A DNA stretch of 64,000 nucleotides from Streptomyces sp. APSN-46.1 (GCF_022815725.1 NZ_JALGRF010000017.1:1-64000); one strand, 5' to 3'. Shown: positions 33,912 through 42,450, counted from the stretch's first letter. Notes: a model not told the origin generated them from the sequence alone. Program-made: numbers and translations.

Positions 33912-35728
33912 CGGGCGCTCCGGGTGTCACGTGCGTGGTCAAGGTCGCGGTCGTCGTCGGCGTGGTGCCGCAGTACCTGGGACAGCACGTCCTCGGTGAG
34001 CGGGGAGGCGAGCCGGACGTAGCCGGCGTCGCGGTCGGCCTTGCGCTCCCAGCGGGTGAGCAGGTTGGCCTTGGCGGGCAGCGGCACCCCCGCGAGCAGG
34101 GCGGCCAGGCGCGGCGGGCAGCCGTGCCGGTCGGCGTACGCCTGGAGGGTGGAGCGGACCTGGGCCCACAGGGCGGCCTCGGACTGCGGATGCAGGTCGG
34201 CGAGGGCGGCGAGCATCTCGGCGATGTGGTTGACCAGCAGGCAGTACACGACCCGGTCCCAGCCGCGCTGGGCGTCGTACGTCATCGGGTCCGCGACCTC
34301 GGCCGGCAGGGCGGCGAGGAGGTCCGCGTGCTGCTCGGGGACCAGCTTGGTGCCCTCCAGGTCGCGGAAGAGGACCTGGGCCGGCATGCCCTCCTGGTCG
34401 ACGCAGACGACGACGTTCTGCAGGTGCGGTTCGAGTACGAGACCGTGGTCGAAGTACGCGGCCAGGACGGGTGGGACGAGCAGCTTGAGGTACGCCGTCC
34501 ACCACTCGGCGGCGGTCTGCGCGGAGGCGTCTCCCAGCAGGCGGGAGATGTGGCCGGGGCCGGTGGGGTACTCGTCGGCGACGGCCGCGGCGAGCAGCGG
34601 GGTGGTGCCGGGCATGAGCCGGGAGAGCAGGCCCTCGCGGACGATCACACCGAAGCCTTCGAGGAGGGACCGGTCGGGGGCGCCGTCGGGGCCGGGCAGG
34701 GCGATGCTGCGGTAGGCGGGCTCGCGGAGCATGGCGGTGCCCGGGAAGCGGGTCTCCAGGTCGGAGAGGACCGGGGCCAGCAGGCGGGTCAGGGCGACCG
34801 CGCCCGAGAGTTCGTAGCTCGCGTTCTTACGGAGGCAGTTCGTGATGCGGATGTTCAGGCTGAACTTCAGGAAGGTGTCCCCGTCGTACAGCGTGCGCAC
34901 CGAGGCGGTGGCGGCGAAGGGCTTGCCGCCGACGCCCAGGTCCAGGATGTCGCCGCGGTCGAACGCCGCGCGCAGCCCCGGGTGGTCGCGCAGCATCTCG
35001 TACTGCCACGGGTGCGCGGGCAGCAGCCGGTAGCCCTCGGGCACATCGGCGCGGAGCCGGTCGAGGGCCTGCGCCGCTCCCTCGGCGGCGGTCTCCTGCG
35101 CGATCAGGTGCTCGCGGACGGCGAGGTGGCGCAGCGGGAAGGAGGCGCCGGTCTCGGGCGCGTACGCGAGCCAGGAAGCGGTGTCGCCGGTACGGGCCTT
35201 GGGGGTGGGGTGGAAGCGGTGGCCGAAGACGAGGGACTGCTCGGACTCCAGGTAGGCGGCGAGCCCGTCGCCGTCCCCGACCGCGGTGTCCGTGGCCGGC
35301 CGGTCGGCGCGTACGGCGAGCGCGGCCGACACGGCCTGGTGGCTGGAGGCGATCTGCTCCAGGAACTCCTCGTTGCGCACATCGGTCCGCAGGGCCAGCT
35401 CGTCCTGGACGTACGCGGCGAGGCGGCGCCAGCCGACCTCGGCCCAGCCGCCGTCCCGCTGCTCCCGCACCGGGCCGGTGAACCGGTGCGCACCCAGCAG
35501 CGACGTCCGGCGCAGGGCGGCACGCAGCAGCACCCCGCGGCGCGGCAGCCACAGCAGGAGGTGGCCGTCCGCCACGGCGGTCTGGTGTTCCGGTCCGGAC
35601 AGCTCGCGCAGGAGGCAGTTCAGGAGGGTGTGGGCAACCGCCTCGTCAGCCGTGGGCAGCCCGGCCGGGACGGCGGAGGATACGGCGGAGGGGGCGGAGG
35701 CGGTACCGATTGCATCGGTCAGAGACAT
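33908..35728 (-). CDS. IucA/IucC family NIS synthetase, copy 1
   Basis: 606-residue adenylating enzyme that activates a carboxylate (typically citrate or a citryl intermediate) and condenses it with an amine or alcohol. ATP-site segments LLPAHPWQYEMLRDHP (about 230), KFSLNIRITNCLRKNASYE (about 290) and the catalytic EPHLQNVVV plus FRDLEGTKL (about 430-460) are all present, with a FhuF-like C-terminal part. ATG at 35728 overlaps the MFS stop (ATGA). Second of two NIS enzymes in the operon; the two presumably act in sequence on the two ends of a polycarboxylate. Order cannot be read from sequence. Confidence 0.92.
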   Translation of the reverse strand: MSLTDAIGTASAPSAVSSAVPAGLPTADEAVAHTLLNCLLRELSGPEHQTAVADGHLLLWLPRRGVLLRAALRRTSLLGAHRFTGPVREQRDGGWAEVGWRRLAAYVQDELALRTDVRNEEFLEQIASSHQAVSAALAVRADRPATDTAVGDGDGLAAYLESEQSLVFGHRFHPTPKARTGDTASWLAYAPETGASFPLRHLAVREHLIAQETAAEGAAQALDRLRADVPEGYRLLPAHPWQYEMLRDHPGLRAAFDRGDILDLGVGGKPFAATASVRTLYDGDTFLKFSLNIRITNCLRKNASYELSGAVALTRLLAPVLSDLETRFPGTAMLREPAYRSIALPGPDGAPDRSLLEGFGVIVREGLLSRLMPGTTPLLAAAVADEYPTGPGHISRLLGDASAQTAAEWWTAYLKLLVPPVLAAYFDHGLVLEPHLQNVVVCVDQEGMPAQVLFRDLEGTKLVPEQHADLLAALPAEVADPMTYDAQRGWDRVVYCLLVNHIAEMLAALADLHPQSEAALWAQVRSTLQAYADRHGCPPRLAALLAGVPLPAKANLLTRWERKADRDAGYVRLASPLTEDVLSQVLRHHADDDRDLDHARDTRSAR

Positions 35729-37059
35729 CAACGGCTCCAGCGGGTGCGGAGAGAGCGGGGGGAGCGGAGGTTCAGGGCCGGGAGGGCGGTCGCGCAGACC
35801 GTGACCACCGCCACGGCGGTACCGGTCAGCACGGGCGCGGTGGGCCCGTACAGGCTGTTGCCCGCGGCGGCGGCCAGGCCGGCGAAGACCGCGCCGGCCT
35901 TGGAGAAGAATTCGATCGAGCCGAACAGCCCGCCGGGGGCGCGGCCCTTGGCGCAGTCGGAGGCCATCACGGCGAGGCAGACGAGGCCGAGGGTGAGGCC
36001 GACGCCCAGCAGCAGGCGGACGGCGACCAGGGTGGCGAGCGAGTGGGCCAGTCCGTGCCCGGCCAGCCCGAGGGCTATGCAGGCGAAGCCGAGCGCCACG
36101 CCGAGGCGGGGGCGTCGGTGGAAGGCCGAGTGCACCCACATCGCGGCGGCGAGGTAGCACAGGTGGGGCAGGGCGAAGAGGACGCCGGCGACCACCGGGG
36201 AGGTGCCGGGAATCCGCTCCTCGATGAGGGAGATCAGGTACGGGAAGGAGATGACCGTGGAGAAGACGAAGGCGAACTCCAGGGCGTACAGGCCGTGCAG
36301 GGACGTGACGCGCTCGGTGCGGGCGGCGCCCGCGTCCCGCTTCCCGGCCGCCGGGGCGTCGGCAGCCGCATCGTCGGCCGCCGCCCCACCCGCAGGCCTC
36401 CGCCGGGGCTCCGCCCGCACGCCGCGGGATTCCGGCAGCGCGGCGATCAGCAGCGCGGCCGTCAGCGGCAGGACGGCGAGCAGGGCGTACTGGCGGTGCG
36501 GTGACATCCAGGGCGAGAGGCTGCCCACCACGATCGGGGCGAAGACCAGGGCGGCTCGGGCGGCGCCCTGCATCAGGGTCAGGGCTCTGGACAGGTCCGG
36601 GCCCTCCAGCGCGGCGCCCAGGTAGCCGTTGGAGGCGGCGAAGGTCCCGCCGAGGATGCCCTGGAGCACCAGGGCCACCGTGAAGGCGGCGATCGAGTCG
36701 GCCCAGCCGGCCAGCAGGAACGACAGCGCCAGGCCCAACTGGGCGCGCAGCAGCAGTCGTTTGCGGCCGAACCGGTCGGCGAGCCGCCCCCACAGGGGGG
36801 CGCCGACGGCCGCGAAGACGGTGGGGACGATGTAGAGCACCCCGGCCCAGCTCGCGTCGCGGTCGCCGAGTTCCGGGAGGATCTCGGTGAGGAAGGGCGG
36901 CAGGCCGAGCGCGGCGAAGGAGGCCACGAAGTAGCATCCGGCGACCGCGTGCACCTGCTTGCGGCCGAGGGCCGGGCGGGGCTCGGGGGAGGCAGGCGAG
37001 GCCGGGGCGGCCGGGGAGGCCGCCCCGCGCCGCCGCTCCGGGGGTGCGCTCGCGCTCAC
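35728..37059 (-). CDS. MFS transporter, probable siderophore exporter
   Basis: 443 residues with 12 predicted membrane helices in two groups of six. The major-facilitator signature between helices 2 and 3, GRLADRFGRKRLLL, is clear (about residue 85). A long cytoplasmic loop rich in Pro/Ala (around residues 210-250) joins the halves. Embedded between the two NIS synthetase genes with GTGA and ATGA overlaps, so it is made with them and most likely exports the finished siderophore. Confidence 0.88.
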   Translation of the reverse strand: MSASAPPERRRGAASPAAPASPASPEPRPALGRKQVHAVAGCYFVASFAALGLPPFLTEILPELGDRDASWAGVLYIVPTVFAAVGAPLWGRLADRFGRKRLLLRAQLGLALSFLLAGWADSIAAFTVALVLQGILGGTFAASNGYLGAALEGPDLSRALTLMQGAARAALVFAPIVVGSLSPWMSPHRQYALLAVLPLTAALLIAALPESRGVRAEPRRRPAGGAAADDAAADAPAAGKRDAGAARTERVTSLHGLYALEFAFVFSTVISFPYLISLIEERIPGTSPVVAGVLFALPHLCYLAAAMWVHSAFHRRPRLGVALGFACIALGLAGHGLAHSLATLVAVRLLLGVGLTLGLVCLAVMASDCAKGRAPGGLFGSIEFFSKAGAVFAGLAAAAGNSLYGPTAPVLTGTAVAVVTVCATALPALNLRSPRSLRTRWSR

Positions 37060-38900
37060 AGTGAACCCCTCGTGCGCAGCAGGTAGTTGGGGCCGGTGGT
37101 GTAGTGCTTGTTGATGTCGGCGGCGCCTGAGCGTTCCTTGCTGAGCAGGGTTCCGGCGCTGACCATGGCCTTGACGGGCAGCTGCGGGGCGTCCAGGACC
37201 TGGGCGCGCAGCGTGGCGCCGGGCTCGCCCGGTCCGGTGCCGAGCCGCTCGACGGCCTCGGCGAGCCGGTCGCGTACGAGGTCCAGCAGGGTCCCGGCCT
37301 CCGCACGGCCGTGCCGGGCCAGCCCGAAGGCGTACGAACCGGCGCACAGGTGCAGGGTGATCGTGGTGAACATGTCGGTGAGCGGGCGGTCGTCGTCGCA
37401 CAGGATGCGGGGGTCGTCGAAGCCGAGCGGGGCGTCGGCGCCGAGCGTCGCGCGGACGCGGGCCGCGTTGACGCGCGGGCTGTCGTCGTCCTTGAGTAGC
37501 AGCCGCATACGGGTGTCACCGGTCGGTCCGTGGTCCAGGACGAGGGAGATGTTCTGCTGGTGCGACTCCAGGGCGATGCCGTAGCCGAACAGGGTCGTCT
37601 GCCAGTCGAGGAGCAGCCGCAGGTAGGCGTCGAGCAGGGCGATCGGGTCGCCGCCGTAGAACCGGTCGGCGAGGTGGTCGATCAGCAGCCGGCCGCCGGG
37701 GGCTTCGGCGAGGAGCGCGGCGAGCGGGGTGACGACGGCGTGGTCGAGACCGGCCGGGTAGCGGCGGCAGAGCGCGGCGAGGAGCTCGTGGCCGGCGTGG
37801 GCGTGGACCGTCTCGTCGGCGTGCAGGATGACGCCCTGGAAGCGCGGTTCGCGTGCGATGACGGTTTCCAGCAGGCGCTGGCCCGCGACCCCGTCGGCGA
37901 GGAATCCGGGCCGGATGATCCGGCGGTTGCGCAGTCCCAGGGTGGCGGTGGCCATCGGGACCTTGATGTGCAGGGTGGGGTCGTCGGTGACGGCGACCGT
38001 ACGCATGGACAGGGTGGGGACGACGTCCAGGTACGGGCGCTCGGCGAGGACCGCCCGGTCGGCCAGGCCCGCGGCGCTCAGGGCCTCGCGCAGCGGTGCG
38101 CCGACGGTGAGCGGGTGCACGGGGAGGGCGAGGTGGGTGCGGTCGAGCTCGGGCAGGCCGAGCGCGGCCGGGGTGGGCCAGGCGGCGGGCAGCGCGGCCG
38201 GGCCGCCCGCCACGGTGAGGTCCTGGTGCGGCACGGCGATCCAGCGCAGCGGGAAGCTCGGGTGGAACTCGGGCGCGTAGCCGCGCAGCTGGTCCTCGTC
38301 GAGGCCGGAGCGCCCGCGCGCGGTGGGGTACACCGGGTGGTCGAGGCGCGCGGCGAGGGTGTCGTACGCGAGCCCGCCCGCGAGGCCGGTCCAGTCGGCG
38401 GGGTCGGCGCCGCGCTGGGAAGCAAGGGTGCCGGAAGCAAGGGTGCCGGTGGCCAGGGTGGCGGCGACCTCGTCCGCGGTGTCGGCGTGCAGCCGCATGG
38501 TCGCGAGAGTCTGGCGGCACTCCTCGGCGAAGGCGTCGAAGCCGCCCCGGTCGGCGGGGTCGGCGAGCGCGCCCAGGGCGTCGAGGACCTCGTCGTGCGT
38601 GGTCAGTTCGCGGCCGTCCGACTCCCGGGTGAGCAGGGGCAGCCGGGCGGCGTACACGCTCTGGTAGCCGTCCTCGACGACCGGGAGGAGCAGGGCGTCG
38701 CCGTCGTCGGCGGGCAGCCGCAGCCAGCGGCCGTCGCCGTGGTCGACGGCGGTGGTGCGGGTGCGCAGGCCGACGACGTCCTCCCGCAGGAGCGCGCCCA
38801 GGACGCGGAGCAGGAGTTCCGCTTCGGTGGTGTCGGCGTGCGTGACGGTGGTGGCCTGGGCGGTCGCGGTGGCCGGGGCGGCCGAGGCGGTCGTGCTCAC
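37056..38900 (-). CDS. IucA/IucC family NIS synthetase, copy 2
   Basis: 614 residues. Shares the NIS core with copy 1 but is clearly different in sequence: LALPVHPLTVG, PTLSMRTVAVTDDPTLHIKV (ATP phosphate and substrate region, about 300), LESHQQNISLV (about 430) and LLLKDDDSPRVN. The N-terminal 25 residues are Ala/Thr-rich low complexity. GTG at 38900 overlaps the ATP-grasp stop and its own stop overlaps the MFS start. Low similarity to copy 1 suggests that the two enzymes use different acceptor or carboxylate partners. Confidence 0.91.
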   Translation of the reverse strand: MSTTASAAPATATAQATTVTHADTTEAELLLRVLGALLREDVVGLRTRTTAVDHGDGRWLRLPADDGDALLLPVVEDGYQSVYAARLPLLTRESDGRELTTHDEVLDALGALADPADRGGFDAFAEECRQTLATMRLHADTADEVAATLATGTLASGTLASQRGADPADWTGLAGGLAYDTLAARLDHPVYPTARGRSGLDEDQLRGYAPEFHPSFPLRWIAVPHQDLTVAGGPAALPAAWPTPAALGLPELDRTHLALPVHPLTVGAPLREALSAAGLADRAVLAERPYLDVVPTLSMRTVAVTDDPTLHIKVPMATATLGLRNRRIIRPGFLADGVAGQRLLETVIAREPRFQGVILHADETVHAHAGHELLAALCRRYPAGLDHAVVTPLAALLAEAPGGRLLIDHLADRFYGGDPIALLDAYLRLLLDWQTTLFGYGIALESHQQNISLVLDHGPTGDTRMRLLLKDDDSPRVNAARVRATLGADAPLGFDDPRILCDDDRPLTDMFTTITLHLCAGSYAFGLARHGRAEAGTLLDLVRDRLAEAVERLGTGPGEPGATLRAQVLDAPQLPVKAMVSAGTLLSKERSGAADINKHYTTGPNYLLRTRGSL

Positions 38901-40108
38901 GGGGTGATCTCCCAGCGCTGGGCCGCGAGGTAGTCGGCGGCGACGCGTTCGACGGTCTCCCGGTCCGTGTTCCGGCCGAGCGCGCGCAGCACTCCGATGT
39001 AGTCGCGGTTGGTGTGGTACAGCGCGTGCCGCTCGCCCACCGCGCGCAGCGGCCGGTACGTCAGCTCGACACCGTCCACGGTGAGGTCGGCGGCCTCGGG
39101 CGCGGCCGTGAGCGTGCCGGCGCTCTGTGCGAGGGGGTAGTCGACGAGGGCGACGCCGTCCGTGCGGGCACCGAGGTCGGCGGGCAGCGGCTCGCCCAGG
39201 TGGGTGCGCAGGACGTGCTCGAACAGCGGGATGTCCAGCAGCCGGGCGAGCATCAGGTCGACCTGGTCCCCGATGGCCCGGTAGTTGACCTCGATGATGC
39301 GGGCCCGGTCGTCCTTCACCACGAACTCGGTGTGGCAGACGCCGAATCCGACGCCGAGGGCGTCGAGCTGGGCGAGGATCTGCTCGGTCACCGATTCGGG
39401 GTGCGCGCTGACGAACGTGCTGCGCTCCTCGATGAAGTACGGGGGTGCGGAGAGCCGGGTGCGGAAGCCGCCCAGCACGTGGCGGACCTGTCCGTCGCCG
39501 AGCGTCTCCAGGCTGCACAGGTCGCCGGCCAGGTACTCCTCGACCACCAGCGCCGCCTGCGGCCGGCGGGTCTGGATCTCCTTGCAGCGCAGGACGAGTT
39601 CCTCGGGTCCGTCGACCAGCACCACGTCCTCGCTGGCCACGCCTTCGCGGGGCTTGACCACGGACGGGTAGGGCACGTCGAGGGCGGTGAGCCCGGCCGG
39701 GTCCTGACCGGCGGCCAGCTCCGTCGACCACACCGCGTCGAGTCCGCTCGCGGCGAGGTGGCGGCGCATCTGGGCCTTGTCCTTGACGCGCAGCGCCGTC
39801 CGCCAGTCCTTGGCGGGGAGGTCGAAGTAGTCGGCGGCCAGGGCCGTCTGGGTCTGGAGGTGATCGCTGTTGGTGAACACCGCGTCGGGCGCGCTGTTGG
39901 TGAACACCGCGTGGGTCGATATCCGGGTGATGACCGCGCGGAAGTCGCGTACGTCGCACTCCAGGACCTCGATGTCCGGCGCCGACCGGCGGTGGGCCCC
40001 GGGCTGGTCGGTGAGGACGGTGACGTCGAGGCCGAGTCGGGCCGCGGCGGGGAGGAACCCCTCGGTGACCGAGTCGGTGGGGTTGAGTGCGAGCAGGTAC
40101 AACCGCAT
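38897..40108 (-). CDS. ATP-grasp ligase, first gene of siderophore operon
   Basis: 403 residues. N-terminal Rossmann-like domain, then ATP-grasp: VKPREGVASEDVV (Lys of the central domain, about 150), VVEEYLAGDLCSLE (about 200) and EVNYRAIGDQVD (about 275), the ExNxR metal/ATP motif. Such carboxylate-amine ligases join an acid to an amine through an acyl phosphate, like carnosine or dapdiamide-type synthetases. ATP-grasp enzymes are not part of the classic aerobactin, desferrioxamine or staphyloferrin pathways, so this should add a bond those lack. Ribosome site GGAAGGGG. Residues around 66-83 carry a 9-residue internal duplication (AVFTNS twice). Confidence 0.87.
   Translation of the reverse strand: MRLYLLALNPTDSVTEGFLPAAARLGLDVTVLTDQPGAHRRSAPDIEVLECDVRDFRAVITRISTHAVFTNSAPDAVFTNSDHLQTQTALAADYFDLPAKDWRTALRVKDKAQMRRHLAASGLDAVWSTELAAGQDPAGLTALDVPYPSVVKPREGVASEDVVLVDGPEELVLRCKEIQTRRPQAALVVEEYLAGDLCSLETLGDGQVRHVLGGFRTRLSAPPYFIEERSTFVSAHPESVTEQILAQLDALGVGFGVCHTEFVVKDDRARIIEVNYRAIGDQVDLMLARLLDIPLFEHVLRTHLGEPLPADLGARTDGVALVDYPLAQSAGTLTAAPEAADLTVDGVELTYRPLRAVGERHALYHTNRDYIGVLRALGRNTDRETVERVAADYLAAQRWEITP
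39865..39912 (-). repeat. In-frame 27-bp duplication within the ATP-grasp gene
   Basis: The same 21 bases occur at 39865-39885 and 39892-39912, offset by 27 bases (nine codons), without a mismatch. The protein reads THAVFTNSAPDAVFTNSDHL. Identity at every base, including third positions, points to a recent slippage or duplication event. Confidence 0.88.
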
Positions 40109-40213
40109 GGGCTGAGCCCCTTCCGAAATCCTGAGCAGTGGGGGGAGCGGGGTGACAGTTTTCCGGCACGCCTCGGTGCCGACGGATTTCCTTATCCGCC
40201 AGCAGAAGTCAGC

Positions 40214-40232
40214 TTAGGTTAGCCAACCCTTA
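40214..40232 (-). promoter_or_regulatory. Iron box for NIS operon
   Basis: TTAGGTTAGCCAACCCTTA matches the 19-bp DmdR/IdeR iron-box consensus TTAGGTTAGGCTCACCTAA at most positions and lies 106 bases upstream of the ATP-grasp gene. With iron replete, DmdR1 bound here should silence biosynthesis. The call rests on the motif and on the siderophore genes on either side. Confidence 0.85.
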
Positions 40233-40293
40233 GTCTCAACTCCGGTTCGAGACGCGAGGTGTGACGTGCTGCCGTGATCATAAATCATTGGGT

Positions 40294-40312
40294 TAAGGTA
40301 AGGCTTACCTAC
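40294..40312 (+). promoter_or_regulatory. Iron box for FhuF-like gene
   Basis: TAAGGTAAGGCTTACCTAC is a near-perfect palindromic iron box, 44 bases before the 2Fe-2S protein gene. It is the second box in the same divergent region, so the two operons can be repressed independently by the same DmdR/IdeR-type regulator. Confidence 0.88.
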
Positions 40313-40356
40313 TCTCCCGTAACCGGAGTTTCCGTGCCGCCCATGATCGAGAACCG

Positions 40357-41268
40357 ATGACCGCGGTCCCGCGCATCGCGTCGCCCGCACGTCCGGCCCT
40401 GGACGCCGCCGCCACGCTCGCGCGGACCTACGGTCGCCTCGCGGCCGTCTGTGAGGCGCTGGACGTCCGGGTGGCCACCGCCACCGCGATCGCATCCGCC
40501 ACCGTGACCGCCTCGGCCTCCGCCTCCGCGCAGCCCGGACGCTGGGTCAACGGCGCGGAACTCGCGGCACCGGCCGCGGACCAGGAGGCCCTTGACGCCT
40601 TCGTCGCCGCCGAGGCCGCCCGCATCCGGGCGGGGCACGGGCACGATCCGCGCCCGGACGTGGCCGCGTCGCGCGCGCTGCACGACTACCTCTGGTCCGT
40701 CAGCCTGCTGATGAGCGGCGCCTGGTACCTGGAGCGGCGCGTACCGCGCATCCGCCCGCGCGAGGTGCGCGTAGACCTCTCGACCGGCGCGTTCGAGATC
40801 GTTCCGGGGGCCGGATTCGCGTGCCTGCCCGGCGACCCGGCGGCGCACCTGCCGGGCGCCCGGGTGGTGGCCGACGAGGAGGCGCTGCGCGCCGAGTTGC
40901 GAGCGGCCGTCGCCGATCACGTACGGCCGCTGCTGGCCGCCATCGGGCCTCGGGTCCGGCGCCGGGACCGGGCCCTGTGGGGCATGGTCGCCGACGACCT
41001 GGTCTCCGGGATCTGGTACCTCGGTCGCGTCCTCGACCGGGAGGACCACGCGGTGCGCGAGGCGACCGAGCTGCTCCCGACCGCCATCGCGCCCTTCCCC
41101 GGCGGCGCCGGCTTCCGGCGGCTCGCGGACCGCGCCGGGCGCCCGCACCCGACCCGCACCCGGCTCGGCTGCTGCATGTACTACACCCTGGACGCGGCCC
41201 GGGCCTGTGCGACCTGCCCCCGGACCTGCGACGCGGAGCGGCTGCGACGGATCGAAGGCGAAGGCTGA
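40357..41268 (+). CDS. FhuF-like (2Fe-2S) siderophore-iron reductase
   Basis: 303 residues, cytoplasmic. The C terminus has CC-X10-C-X2-C (Cys 272, 273, 284, 287), the unusual 2Fe-2S ligand pattern of E. coli FhuF, in GCCMYYTLDAARACATC. A helical core LMSGAWYLERR and DLVSGIWYLGR precedes it. FhuF proteins reduce ferric siderophores after uptake to release iron. It has its own iron box and is divergent from the biosynthetic operon, completing the cycle with the uptake genes downstream. The N-terminal 60 residues are Ala-rich. Confidence 0.87.
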   Translation: MTAVPRIASPARPALDAAATLARTYGRLAAVCEALDVRVATATAIASATVTASASASAQPGRWVNGAELAAPAADQEALDAFVAAEAARIRAGHGHDPRPDVAASRALHDYLWSVSLLMSGAWYLERRVPRIRPREVRVDLSTGAFEIVPGAGFACLPGDPAAHLPGARVVADEEALRAELRAAVADHVRPLLAAIGPRVRRRDRALWGMVADDLVSGIWYLGRVLDREDHAVREATELLPTAIAPFPGGAGFRRLADRAGRPHPTRTRLGCCMYYTLDAARACATCPRTCDAERLRRIEGEG

Positions 41269-41303
41269 GCGAGCCCCGCACTCTCCCCCGTACACACCCA
41301 AAA

Positions 41304-41352
41304 GGGTCGGCCCCGGCCGCGTACTTCATCAGTACGCGGCCGGGGCCGACCC
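41304..41352. terminator. Long bidirectional hairpin terminator
   Basis: Perfect 22-bp stem with a 5-base loop (TCATC at 41326-41330). It lies between the convergent FhuF-like gene and the siderophore-binding protein gene, with short A-runs on the left side, so it should stop transcription from both directions. Confidence 0.9.
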
Positions 41353-41375
41353 GTTGGGATGGTGGGGCGCGCCGC

Positions 41376-42398
41376 CTACTTGGCGGGGTCCACCTGGAAG
41401 ATCTTCGCCAGGTCGTCGAGGACCAGGTCCGCGCCCTGGAGGGAGACCGAGGTCATCCAGGTGGCGTCCTCGACCTCGTGGACCTGGTTCTTCTGGACCG
41501 CGTTCAGGCGCTGCCACAGCGGGTTGGCGAGGAACTTCTTCTTGCGCTCGTCACCGCCCGAGAAGGTGGTCATGAAGATGTGGTCCGCATCGGCCTGCTG
41601 GATCTGCTCCTCGCTGATCTCGATGTTGAACTTCACCTCGTCGCGCTGGTTCTCCGGCCGCGTCAGGCCCATGTCGCTCAGGATGATGCCGCTGAACGTC
41701 TTGGGCAGCATGATGCGCGTCGGACCGTCGAGGAAGCGGACGATCGAGAAGGTGGGCTTGCCGTTGGCGCCGCCGCCCTTGGCGTTGATCGCGTCACCGA
41801 TCTTCTTGGCGCGCGTCTGGTACGCCGTCAGCTTGGCCGCGGCCTTCTCCTCCTGACCCAGCGCCTCGCCGAGGAAGGTGATGTTCTCCTTCCAGATCGG
41901 GCCGGTGGTCTTCACGAACACGGTCGGCGCGATCTGGCTCAGGCGGTCGTAGAAGTCGGCGTGACGGACCGTCGCGGAGACGATGAGGTCGGGCTTGAGG
42001 GCCGCGATCGCCTCGAGGTTCGGGTTGTCGAGCGGGCCGACGTCCTTGGTCTCCTTCACCGCGTCACCGAGGTAGGCCGGGAAGCCCTTCTGGTCACGGT
42101 ACGATCCGATACCGCCGACCAGCGGCGCGTCCAGCGCGACGACGGCCTCGACCAGGCTGTTGTCCAGCGCCACCACGCGCTTGGGCTTGGCCTTGATCTC
42201 GGTCTTGCCCTTGTCGTGGGTGACGGTGCGCGGGAAGCCGGCCGACTCGGCCGCGCCCGCCTTCGACGCGGACGACTCGGCGGCCGGCTTCTTGTCGTCG
42301 CTGCTGCCGCCGCAGGCGGCCAGCGACAGGGCCATGGCCGCCGTGAGGACGGCAGCCGCGATCCGGCCCGGCCGGCGACGCTGAGTGAAGGTGCTCAT
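41376..42398 (-). CDS. Iron-siderophore ABC transporter substrate-binding lipoprotein
   Basis: 340 residues. Signal peptide with lipobox LAAC (Cys 29) then a Ser/Ala/Lys-rich linker and a FhuD/FecB-type two-lobed domain: PKRVVALDNSLVEAVVAL, PLVGGIG, LKPDLIVSATVRH. It captures a ferric siderophore at the membrane surface for the FecCD-type permeases encoded divergently. Its own iron box lies at 42432. Co-location suggests specificity for the siderophore made by the neighbouring NIS operon. Confidence 0.9.
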   Translation of the reverse strand: MSTFTQRRRPGRIAAAVLTAAMALSLAACGGSSDDKKPAAESSASKAGAAESAGFPRTVTHDKGKTEIKAKPKRVVALDNSLVEAVVALDAPLVGGIGSYRDQKGFPAYLGDAVKETKDVGPLDNPNLEAIAALKPDLIVSATVRHADFYDRLSQIAPTVFVKTTGPIWKENITFLGEALGQEEKAAAKLTAYQTRAKKIGDAINAKGGGANGKPTFSIVRFLDGPTRIMLPKTFSGIILSDMGLTRPENQRDEVKFNIEISEEQIQQADADHIFMTTFSGGDERKKKFLANPLWQRLNAVQKNQVHEVEDATWMTSVSLQGADLVLDDLAKIFQVDPAK

Positions 42399-42431
42399 CA
42401 GTTCTCAGTTCTCCAGAGGGAACATTTGTTC

Positions 42432-42450
42432 TTAGGTAAGCCTTGCCTGA
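42432..42450 (-). promoter_or_regulatory. Iron box for binding-protein gene
   Basis: TTAGGTAAGCCTTGCCTGA, a close iron-box match, 34 bases upstream of the lipoprotein start codon on the minus strand. Confidence 0.83.

Noticed and set aside
33896..36157. A 750-codon plus-strand frame opposite the siderophore genes.
   Set aside because: Gly/Val/Arg-rich reading with no domain; the minus strand carries clear NIS, MFS and decarboxylase genes.
35729..37519. An open minus-strand frame continues far upstream of NIS synthetase copy 1, as if a 1200-residue fusion existed.
   Set aside because: The upstream part is the wrong frame of the MFS gene, rich in Arg/Pro and with no family motif. The true start is the ATG at 35728, overlapping the MFS stop.
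38901..40169. An open frame extends NIS synthetase copy 2 upstream into the ATP-grasp gene.
   Set aside because: It is an out-of-frame reading of the ATP-grasp gene. GTG at 38900 gives the standard 4-base overlap and a normal N terminus.
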